NCBI GenBank assembly: GCA_030838305.1
Contig: JAUTWY010000238.1
Span: 1-11,893 of the forward strand
Direction of reading: 5' to 3'
Length of the DNA: 11,893 nucleotides
Source of the DNA: Acidobacteriaceae bacterium
Lineage (GTDB): Bacteria; Acidobacteriota; Terriglobia; Terriglobales; Acidobacteriaceae
Translations under genes and position numbers: made by a program
Shown here: positions 6,295 to 11,893 of the stretch, one piece after another
How positions within the stretch are numbered: the first letter of the stretch is position 1
Layout of the letters: each line of letters begins with the position of its first letter
The notes under the pieces: generated by a model
Database searches by the model: none
Seen by the model: only the letters and a program-made list of their open reading frames with translations
What the model was told of the DNA's origin: nothing

Positions 6295-7026
6295 TCAACT
6301 CCCAGCCAGAGAGAAATTCACGGTGATCAGGGTCTCCACTTCAACCGGCTCATTGTTCAAGATGTAGGGCCGGTAGCGCCACTGGCTCACCGCATCAATC
6401 GCCGCCTGCACCAGCATGGGATGGCCCGCCAGGACTTTGAGATTCTTGATAGCGCCTGCCTTGCTGATCACCGCCTGCAATACAACCGCCCCTTGAATGC
6501 GCGCACTGCGCGCTAGCGCGGGATACGTTGGCTGCACTTTGTGGACAAGATTCCCCTCACTCATGTGCGAAATGCGAAGCGGAGCGACGGGTAGCGCCGG
6601 CCGCACCACCGGCAAAACCGGACGTGAGACACTCTCAAACAGATTTCGAACACCATTGGGATCGCCCCCTCCAGTCCCGGGCATTGCAGGCGCGGAGGGA
6701 CCAACGGTTGGCGGAGCGTCATTGCCATCGGTCGCAATGCCCTTCGGAATTCGTGAGGGCATCGTGAAGATGATGTCTGCCGGAACATTCTGCACGATGT
6801 TGTTCGCACTTGGCGACATTCTGACTGCGCGGGAAGGCGCTGCCAGAGGTTGGCCCCAGCTTACGGGGGTTGAGAGTTGATGGAACGAAGGCAAGCCCTG
6901 CGGCCTCAGCAATGGCAACATCAGTAGCACGGTCAAGGCAAGAGCCTGCAAACCAAGCGATGTCAAGGTCGCTAATCCGCGGCGCGAGCGCTCGTCCCAT
7001 GACGAATTGAGTGTGCGGTCAAACAT
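6295..7026 (-). CDS. TonB-like energy transducer protein
   Basis: Periplasm-spanning inner-membrane protein expected to pass proton-motive-force energy from ExbB/ExbD to TonB-dependent outer-membrane receptors. The 243 residues show a short cytoplasmic N-terminus, one membrane anchor (about 20-41, ending LALTVLLMLPLL), a Pro/Ala/Gly-rich periplasmic linker (about 60-155) and a TonB C-terminal domain (about 160-240) with VQPTYPALARSARIQGAVVL and AIDAVSQWRYRPYILNNEPVEVE. This fits the short TonB family with the YP...A...GxV...VxxxG pattern. The ATG at 7026 has a strong AGGAGG with 5 nt spacing. No exbB or exbD is adjacent, so the partner genes must be elsewhere, or it may be a specialised paralogue. 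It follows the ompH terminator and therefore needs its own promoter, which I could not identify. Confidence 0.88.
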   Translation of the reverse strand: MFDRTLNSSWDERSRRGLATLTSLGLQALALTVLLMLPLLRPQGLPSFHQLSTPVSWGQPLAAPSRAVRMSPSANNIVQNVPADIIFTMPSRIPKGIATDGNDAPPTVGPSAPAMPGTGGGDPNGVRNLFESVSRPVLPVVRPALPVAPLRISHMSEGNLVHKVQPTYPALARSARIQGAVVLQAVISKAGAIKNLKVLAGHPMLVQAAIDAVSQWRYRPYILNNEPVEVETLITVNFSLAGS

Positions 7027-7066
7027 GGTGTCCTCCTAAGTTGCGTGTGTTACTAGTAAGGACACC
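7027..7066 (-). promoter_or_regulatory. inverted repeat that can mask the tonB-like gene's ribosome-binding site
   Basis: On the minus strand GGTGTCCT (7066-7059) is complementary to AGGACACC (7034-7027), and a G·T pair extends this to 9 bp. The 3' arm covers part of the Shine-Dalgarno and abuts the ATG at 7026. The loop contains the 10-bp palindrome TTACTAGTAA (7050-7059 on the plus strand, overlapping one arm by a base). Folding would compete with ribosome binding. This is a candidate translational switch from pairing alone; no known riboswitch class is recognised. Confidence 0.4.
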
Positions 7067-7100
7067 GAGACTTCTTCCGCAGACTTGGTGCGAGCATGAG

Positions 7101-7127
7101 AAAAAGGCCGCGCTTGGCGCGGCCTTT
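7101..7127 (-). terminator. intrinsic terminator of the bamA-ompH unit
   Basis: On the minus strand an 11-bp perfect stem, AAAGGCCGCGC (7103-7113 on the plus strand) with GCGCGGCCTTT (7117-7127), closes a 3-nt loop and runs into five T residues (plus-strand A-run 7101-7105). It starts 35 nt after the ompH stop codon. This is the only textbook Rho-independent terminator in the window. The A residues on the other side of the stem give weaker bidirectional potential. Confidence 0.93.
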
Positions 7128-7162
7128 GGGGAACCTTCACGACGTTCGTGGTGTCGTGAAAA

Positions 7163-7897
7163 TTACTTGGGTGGTTCAGTTGACTTGGGTGCCGCTGGCT
7201 TTGGGGCCATCGGCTTGGGAGCGGTTGGCTTCGGCGCCGTGGGCTTGGCTGCCCCACTCGAGGCCGGCGCAGGCACGCCGGACTGCGTGTTATAGAGGTC
7301 CACCACCGCTCTGGTAATGTCTCCTCCCTCGCCGTACCACAGAACCGGGCTTTGGGGCCAAGGGTTCGAGGTGTCCACAATCATGGCGTAGCCGCTGTCT
7401 TGCGCGTGTTTCACGATCACCGGCGCCATCTTCTGCAAAATACGCTGAAAGATTTCTTTCTGCTGATTCTGCGCATCCTCCTGAGCATCCTGCACCGAGC
7501 GATCAAAGGACTTCTTCTTGACCTCAATCTGTTTGACCAGGCTGGCGCGGGCATCCTCATTCAGCTTGTCGCCTTGCGTCTGCAGTTGCTTCTGCAGATT
7601 TTCGAGTTCGTCGTTCTGGCCCTTCAGCTCGTTCTGTTTCGGCTCCAGCTTCTTTTTCAGCGCTTCGAAATCGCGCTGGCCTTCGTTGGTGCCGACCACC
7701 GCCTGCTCAATGTTGATGGTCCCGATCTTGGTGCCGGTCCCGGTCGCAATCGTCGGGGAGGCAGCCGGAGTGGCGGGAGAGCCGGTTGCAGGCGAACCGG
7801 CCGCACCGGTTGGAGCGGCGGAACTGGTTTGGGCGAATGCGGAAATCATGGAGACAACCGCAATGGCCAGGATAGAGCGCAGGAACTTTCTTGTCAT
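7163..7897 (-). CDS. OmpH/Skp-family periplasmic chaperone
   Basis: Periplasmic holdase that would keep unfolded outer-membrane proteins soluble on their way to BamA. The 244 residues comprise a signal peptide (about 1-28, MTRKFLRSILAIAVVSMISA then AFAQTSSAA), an Ala/Pro/Thr-rich spacer (29-55), and a Skp/OmpH domain (about 56-205). That domain opens with KIGTINIEQAV, carries a long charged coiled coil (about 72-165) for the tentacles and ends with KHAQDSGYAMIVDTSNP. A Lys-Pro-Ala tail (218-244) follows. It is longer than E. coli Skp (about 160 aa) because of the two low-complexity segments. The ATG at 7897 is the only sensible start, although AAGGAG lies 13 nt upstream, further than usual. 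It follows bamA directly, the classical neighbour, and also has its own promoter. Confidence 0.93.
   Translation of the reverse strand: MTRKFLRSILAIAVVSMISAFAQTSSAAPTGAAGSPATGSPATPAASPTIATGTGTKIGTINIEQAVVGTNEGQRDFEALKKKLEPKQNELKGQNDELENLQKQLQTQGDKLNEDARASLVKQIEVKKKSFDRSVQDAQEDAQNQQKEIFQRILQKMAPVIVKHAQDSGYAMIVDTSNPWPQSPVLWYGEGGDITRAVVDLYNTQSGVPAPASSGAAKPTAPKPTAPKPMAPKPAAPKSTEPPK
7166..7246 (-). repeat. 15-bp tandem repeat coding the PKPxA tail of the OmpH protein
   Basis: The last 27 codons of the OmpH gene consist of degenerate 15-bp units, each encoding K-P-x-A-P (KPTAP, KPTAP, KPMAP, KPAAP, then a decayed KSTEP). Synonymous changes between units show that the array is not freshly expanded. 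Such Lys/Pro/Ala tails are extended and may bind peptidoglycan or other anionic envelope polymers; that role is inference. Confidence 0.8.
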
Positions 7898-7916
7898 CGG
7901 ATCGCTTAAACTCCTT

Positions 7917-7929
7917 GGAACATTGTTCC
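7917..7929. other. 13-bp palindrome next to the ompH ribosome-binding site
   Basis: GGAACA-T-TGTTCC is a perfect inverted repeat with one central base, immediately 5' (in the minus direction) of the ompH Shine-Dalgarno at 7911-7916. It could be a regulator-binding site or a small RNA stem limited by its tight loop. It is not the GAAC-N4-GTTC SOS box, since the spacer here is 3. The function is unknown and a chance palindrome is possible. Confidence 0.3.
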
Positions 7930-8065
7930 GTTAAGATCGTTCAGGTAAAAATGTTTCCGGGAATGCGTGACTACTCTGGCAACGCTGGGAACACTCACCA
8001 GATTTTTCGCTTCGTCCAACGGCCGCCGCCACACATCGTCCTTTACGACAGGGTCTCTAAGACAA

Positions 8066-8123
8066 GGCGCGCTGGATTGCCAGCGTCGCACGCCGGGATC
8101 GCGGACGTGTCGTCCACCCGATC
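8066..8123 (-). other. two consecutive stem-loops in the long ompH leader
   Basis: The gap 7898-8194 holds no gene on either strand that I can support. Downstream of the promoter at 8153-8181 the transcript would have a leader of about 250 nt. Near its 5' end are two stems. One pairs GATCG 8097-8101 with CGATC 8119-8123 and GGACG 8103-8107 with CGTCC 8111-8115 around TGT. The other pairs GGCG 8066-8069 with CGCC 8091-8094 and CGCTGG 8070-8075 with CCAGCG 8080-8085 around ATTG. No known riboswitch or sRNA family is recognised. The second stem is followed only by a weak T-rich stretch, so it is at best a poor attenuator. Confidence 0.45.
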
Positions 8124-8152
8124 ATCTTTCTGCAATGGCGTGGATCGTACTG

Positions 8153-8181
8153 ATTATAGAGAGCCTAGCTATCCCCGTCAA
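8153..8181 (-). promoter_or_regulatory. sigma70-type promoter of ompH
   Basis: On the minus strand TTGACG (8181-8176) and a perfect TATAAT (8158-8153) are separated by exactly 17 nt, within 42 nt after the bamA stop codon. This is the best housekeeping-type promoter in the window. It would let ompH be expressed separately from bamA, starting at about 8146. Read-through from bamA remains possible because no terminator separates the genes. Confidence 0.75.
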
Positions 8182-8194
8182 ACTCTCCGCTCCG

Positions 8195-11032
8195 TTAAAA
8201 CGTTGTCGCCACGGTGAAGCGGAACGTCTTGCGCGGCTCCCGCAACAGAAAACTGGGGGAATAAGTGATCCGCGCCAGGTTGTAGGTATACGCTCCCGCA
8301 GCAGTTAACTGGCACCCGGTTTTCGGATTGCAAGTCTGCGGGAACATTCCCGGTGTAATGGGAATCGGTGGATTCGCCAGACTGTCCAAGCGCAGCGGAT
8401 TGTACGCCCAGTAGATTCGGAAAGGCGCGTTGATCACCGGGAGAAACATCTGCAGCTCAAGTCCTGTTGACATTCTGGGACGCCAGTTGGTTGAGCCCAG
8501 GACCTGCAGATCCTGCGAGGGGGGCGGAGTCAAGACACTGCCCAGTGAGCAAGTGTTCGCCGTGGATGTCTGCAAGAGTTGAGGGCATCCCAGGGGAGTA
8601 CCGATGACACTCTGATATTGCTGCGACGCAATTTGCAACTGCGATTTACGAACGATGGGGTCAATACCGATATCCATAAATGGAGCCAGCGCCACCGGAC
8701 CGTAGATGGTGATGCGGTATTCCACGTTGGCTACCACGCTCAAATCGCCTCCGGGGAACGTAATCTGATCGATGGGAATTGGTACGGTCACATTTCCGGC
8801 CCGTGGATTCTGGGGATCCTTGAGTACCGGCGTTCCATCGCTATTGGTCAGCGTGATCGCTCCTACGCTCGGTAGGAACGCCACGGGGGAGACCGAACGT
8901 ATATCGAACCCGCGCAGATCGTTCTCGCCACCCATATAAGCGCGCTGGAATGGCGGCGCAACTAATCCGCCGAAACCGCTGATGAAAGATCCCTGCACAT
9001 TGAAGCCCAATGCATTGCGCCCCTTCTGCATCGGGACGAACCTCTTGTACTGAATGATGGGACGAATCGAGCGCACCGTTCCTCCCAACCCGGCCAACTC
9101 AGCTCCGATGGTGATCTGCTTCCCGTGATGGGGCGAGATGGCACTATCGAGGGTGTTCATGGAGAAGTTGGGGAAGATCTTGCTGGTGATAATTCCGTTT
9201 AGCGCGTTAGGCCCCGAAATGCCGCGGAACGCCAGGAACTCAAACAAGTTCTTGGAGGCATCGCTCAGCGCCAGCAGCGAAGATCGGTCAAACGAGTAGG
9301 TGATGCCCACACGTTTGAAAGAGCGGCGCAGGGGGTAGCTCAGCGATAGCGTGAAGCCCGCGCTCGATTGCGTGTAATTCTGCAGGTTCTGCAGCACTGC
9401 ATTCGGCAGATTGAGATTCTGTCCGCTAAAGATGGAAAGCTGCCGGGCCTGGTCGAACGTGGTCTTGTTGAAGTACACGTTGAAACCAAATTGCAACGGC
9501 CGGTCGAACATGTATGGTTGAGTGAAGCCAAAGCGGACGCTGCGCGCCAGGTTGCCAACGCTGGCCTGGATCTGAAGGGTTTCGCCTAGACCGAGGAAGT
9601 TGTTAGTTGAATAATTGATGCCTACGAAGGCGCCTTCCAGTCCGCTGACGCCTCCGTTCAGGCCGATACTGTTCTTGCCCTTTTCCTTGACCTTCAGCAT
9701 CAGGTCGACCAACCCGTTTTTCTCATCCAGTTGGCGGACGGTGATGTTCGGATCGTCGGGCTTTAACTGGTCGAAGTATCCCAGTTGGTTCAGGCGCAGC
9801 AAGCTCAACTCCCAGAGACGTGAGTTGTAAATGTTCCCTTCTTCCAGGGCAACCTCACGCCGGATGACCTTGTCGCGCGTGGTCGTATTGCCCTGGAACT
9901 CGATGCGCCGCACGTAGAATTGCTTTCCTTCGTCGACGTCAATGTCAAGAAAGATCAGTTTCTTTTCGTCGTCAAACCTGGTTTCAGGGATCGAGGTGAA
10001 GTTGATGTAGCCTTGCTCGCCATAGGCCTTGCGCAGGTTCTCCAGACCTTTGCCCACTTTCTCTTTGCTGAAGACCTCTCCGTCCTTGATCGGGAAGATG
10101 GAGCGCAGCGCCTTGGTGTTTCCCACAGCCTTGTTGTTCTTGAAGGTGATCCCACCCAGAGTGTATTTCTCGCCCTCTTCGATGGGCATGGTAATGTCGA
10201 CCGCCTTGCCGGATTTGCTCTGCAACAGCGGGATGTGAGCGCCAGCATGCCCAGTATCGTGGATCTGCGTCTTTGGCTGGTTCACGATGACTTTGAAATA
10301 ACCCCGGTTCTGGTATTCGTTGCGGACGCGTTCGGTATCTTCGTCGAGCTTGGTGGCGTCGTAAGTTCTGGCGAAGATGTTTTCCAGGAAAATCGAGTGC
10401 GGCACGCCGATGGGCCGCAGGTTTTTCATGGCGTACCGCAAAGTTCGTGTCGGGACGTTCTTATTGCCCTCGAACTTGATCTTGCCCACCTTAACCTTCG
10501 GACCTTCCTTCACGACAAACGTGAGCCCGATCGCGGCTGGCGGAATCTGCCGCACCTCGGTTCGGATCGTGGAAAATTGCCGCCCGTGTTCCCCCAGCAG
10601 GCCCTTGATCGCTACCTCAGCCTTCTTCACTTTAGTCGGGTCATACTGACTCTCGACTGATAAACCGACTTTCGCCAACTTGAAGCGGTCCAGAACGTCG
10701 CTGGTAGAGACGGAACTGAGGCCTACGTAATTGATCTCACGGATGGTGGGCTTTTCCTTGACCTGAACGATCAGCCGCCAACCTTTCGGAGTCTGTTCGC
10801 GGGTAAAGCGGATATCCTCGAAATAACCGGTGTTCCAGAGCGAGTTAAAATCGCGCTCCAGCGCGGCGGTATCGTAAATGTCTCCGGCGTGAGTGAAAAT
10901 GCGCGCCCGCACCGTCTCTGCCGGAATTCTGCGGTTTCCCTGGACGTCGATCTCCGAGATAATGTCGGACTGGGCCCCGCTTGTGGAGGCAAAAAGCAAC
11001 ACCAGAGCGAGTCCGAAGCCGAGAACTCTCAT
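8195..11032 (-). CDS. bamA: outer-membrane protein assembly factor BamA
   Basis: Omp85-family core of the BAM complex, which folds beta-barrel proteins into the outer membrane. From the ATG at 11032 the protein has 945 residues: a signal peptide (1-21, MRVLGFGLALVLLFASTSGA), five POTRA domains (roughly 23-95, 96-178, 179-287, 290-370, 371-452) and a C-terminal barrel (about 453-945). The barrel has the lumen loop motif LRGF at 706-709 (VRGF in E. coli) preceded by YMGGEND, and a beta-signal ending FTVATTF. It is longer than the about 810 residues of E. coli BamA, because of an insertion in POTRA3 and long late surface loops. The frame is open to a GTG at 11107, which would place 25 extra residues before the signal peptide with no ribosome-binding site. 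The 11032 start has only a weak AGAGA. OmpH follows directly downstream. Confidence 0.95.
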   Translation of the reverse strand: MRVLGFGLALVLLFASTSGAQSDIISEIDVQGNRRIPAETVRARIFTHAGDIYDTAALERDFNSLWNTGYFEDIRFTREQTPKGWRLIVQVKEKPTIREINYVGLSSVSTSDVLDRFKLAKVGLSVESQYDPTKVKKAEVAIKGLLGEHGRQFSTIRTEVRQIPPAAIGLTFVVKEGPKVKVGKIKFEGNKNVPTRTLRYAMKNLRPIGVPHSIFLENIFARTYDATKLDEDTERVRNEYQNRGYFKVIVNQPKTQIHDTGHAGAHIPLLQSKSGKAVDITMPIEEGEKYTLGGITFKNNKAVGNTKALRSIFPIKDGEVFSKEKVGKGLENLRKAYGEQGYINFTSIPETRFDDEKKLIFLDIDVDEGKQFYVRRIEFQGNTTTRDKVIRREVALEEGNIYNSRLWELSLLRLNQLGYFDQLKPDDPNITVRQLDEKNGLVDLMLKVKEKGKNSIGLNGGVSGLEGAFVGINYSTNNFLGLGETLQIQASVGNLARSVRFGFTQPYMFDRPLQFGFNVYFNKTTFDQARQLSIFSGQNLNLPNAVLQNLQNYTQSSAGFTLSLSYPLRRSFKRVGITYSFDRSSLLALSDASKNLFEFLAFRGISGPNALNGIITSKIFPNFSMNTLDSAISPHHGKQITIGAELAGLGGTVRSIRPIIQYKRFVPMQKGRNALGFNVQGSFISGFGGLVAPPFQRAYMGGENDLRGFDIRSVSPVAFLPSVGAITLTNSDGTPVLKDPQNPRAGNVTVPIPIDQITFPGGDLSVVANVEYRITIYGPVALAPFMDIGIDPIVRKSQLQIASQQYQSVIGTPLGCPQLLQTSTANTCSLGSVLTPPPSQDLQVLGSTNWRPRMSTGLELQMFLPVINAPFRIYWAYNPLRLDSLANPPIPITPGMFPQTCNPKTGCQLTAAGAYTYNLARITYSPSFLLREPRKTFRFTVATTF

Positions 11033-11175
11033 TCTCTGGCAAAACTGTGCAAATGAAGGAGATGGATGAGGAGCCGGGCCGAAAGAACCCTGGCCGCGCC
11101 CGGACACAACACTGTCTGCATGAGAACAAAGATGAATCGCTACGACCTCAGCCTCTGGGATGTAGGAAAACGATC

Positions 11176-11205
11176 ATTATACGTAGAGAAATGGAAAGCG
11201 TCCAA
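11176..11205 (-). promoter_or_regulatory. sigma70-type promoter of bamA
   Basis: On the minus strand TTGGAC (11205-11200) and a perfect TATAAT (11181-11176) are 18 nt apart in the gap after the molybdoenzyme gene. Transcription would start near 11169, leaving a leader of about 135 nt to the ATG at 11032 (about 60 nt if the GTG at 11107 were used). The leader contains a 6-bp inverted repeat, CCGGGC 11074-11079 with GCCCGG 11098-11103, of unknown role. Confidence 0.65.
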
Positions 11206-11226
11206 GTTGCCACTCTTGCCGGCGGC

Positions 11227-11893
11227 TTATGGAACCGATTTGGCGGACTCCACCTCAACCAAGACGGAATAAAACGTGGCGGAGTTGCCCAGGTCGGAAA
11301 GTTTTTCTGAGGTCAGCACGTTAATATTCCGGAATCCCGGTCCTAACTTGGCCCAATTCAGCCTCGCGGAAACGACTCCTGGCTGAACTCTGCCGTCTAC
11401 TCGAGCTTTCAGGAAGATTTCTCCGCGGCCGTTATAGACCTTTACCGTCTCTCCATCGGCGATTCCCCGGGCGCGGGCGTCGCTGGAATGCATTTCAAGA
11501 AGATTCGTCTCTTCCATCGCTTGGACCGAAGGCAGGTTCGAGAAACTTGAGTTCAGGAAGTTGTCGGCCTTGCGTGCAAGAAGCTCGAGTGGGAAGGCGG
11601 ATCGCCCTCCGTGACGAGATTCCTGGGGAGGCGTGAAGGCCGCAACGGGATCAAGCCCTTGCGCTTTCATCGCTTCGCTGTATAGCTCGGCCTTGCCCGA
11701 AGGAGTGCGGAAGTTGCCGTTAGCAAAGGGAAGGAAAGGTTGCGTCGTCTCTGACTGGCCACTAACCACTGACCGTTGACCACTGAAGTTCAGCCGCACC
11801 TGCCGTTCCCGCTGCAAGCGCTCCCGCGTGATTCCTTCCAACCACGGGTTACTTGAATCCAAAGCGCCGTCGATCATCCCGTCGACGGTCTCG
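11227..11893 (-). CDS. molybdopterin-dependent oxidoreductase, C-terminal part (5' end outside the window)
   Basis: The frame is open to the right edge, so only the last 221 or so residues are visible. They match the end of the DMSO-reductase superfamily catalytic subunit, which binds molybdenum through bis-pyranopterin dinucleotide. SNPWLEGITRERL (11850-11815) and PFANGNFRTPSGKAELYSE (11730-11674) are typical of the link into the last domain. The molybdopterin-dinucleotide-binding beta-barrel follows with LLEMHSSDARARGIADGETVKVYN and ends in LTSEKLSDLGNSATFYSVLVEVE. The [4Fe-4S] region, the metal ligand and any Tat signal are off-window, so formate, nitrate, thiosulfate or other substrates cannot be told apart. 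About 15 residues (SGQRSVVSGQSETTQ, 11784-11740) interrupt the family pattern and coincide with a heptamer repeat. Confidence 0.9.
   Translation of the reverse strand, partial: ETVDGMIDGALDSSNPWLEGITRERLQRERQVRLNFSGQRSVVSGQSETTQPFLPFANGNFRTPSGKAELYSEAMKAQGLDPVAAFTPPQESRHGGRSAFPLELLARKADNFLNSSFSNLPSVQAMEETNLLEMHSSDARARGIADGETVKVYNGRGEIFLKARVDGRVQPGVVSARLNWAKLGPGFRNINVLTSEKLSDLGNSATFYSVLVEVESAKSVP
11759..11786. repeat. heptanucleotide tandem repeat inside the molybdoenzyme gene
   Basis: Four adjacent 7-bp units on the plus strand read CCACTAA, CCACTGA, CCGTTGA and CCACTGA, with a related partial unit CTGACTGG just before (11751-11758). On the coding strand this is a (TCAGTGG)n-type array, encoding part of SGQRSVVSGQSE. 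Sequences of this GTCAGTGG type are known to me as short intergenic tandem repeats in acidobacteria; here one sits in frame in a conserved gene. Confidence 0.75.

Noticed and set aside
11033..11107. GTG start giving BamA 25 more residues
   Set aside because: No ribosome-binding site, and the extension would precede an otherwise complete signal peptide; not excluded, but less likely.

Overview
The window looks like ordinary chromosome of a GC-rich, Gram-negative (diderm) bacterium, most likely an acidobacterium of the Koribacter/Terriglobia type. Three things suggest this: a BamA–OmpH/Skp pair with long, loop-rich sequences; a type-A-like RNase P RNA end; and several intergenic repeat classes (including one whose translation reads VIPSEARDL or SSRAKRGT) that I remember as frequent in acidobacterial genomes. 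The assignment is inference; no 16S or other taxonomic marker is present.

Layout. The left edge (1-137, plus strand) is the 3' part of the RNase P RNA gene rnpB. It is followed on the same strand by a small, very basic 57-residue protein of unknown function (176-349). Everything else is on the minus strand. Read in the direction of transcription from the right edge, the genes are: the C-terminal part of a molybdopterin oxidoreductase (cut by the window edge); bamA with a good sigma70-type promoter; ompH (skp-like), which also has its own consensus-like promoter and a long structured leader; a strong intrinsic terminator; a tonB-like energy transducer gene; alr (alanine racemase); an alpha/beta hydrolase; a GNAT acetyltransferase; glyA (serine hydroxymethyltransferase); and a GT4 glycosyltransferase.

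How the genes work together. BamA and OmpH/Skp are the classical partners in outer-membrane protein assembly. TonB and alanine racemase also serve the envelope (energised outer-membrane transport, D-alanine for peptidoglycan). GlyA supplies glycine and one-carbon units, and the glycosyltransferase probably acts on a surface polysaccharide or glycolipid. Gaps of about 40-210 bp and the lack of terminators between alr and the glycosyltransferase allow read-through, but most of these genes look like loosely stacked single units rather than one tight operon.

The non-coding part is more interesting than the genes. Nearly every intergenic gap between tonB and glyA holds a different small repeat or hairpin: a CCTGAAGG twin stem-loop, two hairpins sharing an AGGA-loop core, and a CCCGAGCGAAGCGAGGG-type repeat. 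A heptanucleotide tandem repeat lies inside the molybdoenzyme reading frame. The alr start lies 8 nt from a perfect TATAAT with no ribosome-binding site, suggesting a leaderless mRNA. I found no CRISPR array, insertion sequence, tRNA gene or prophage gene, and no convincing new multi-gene system.
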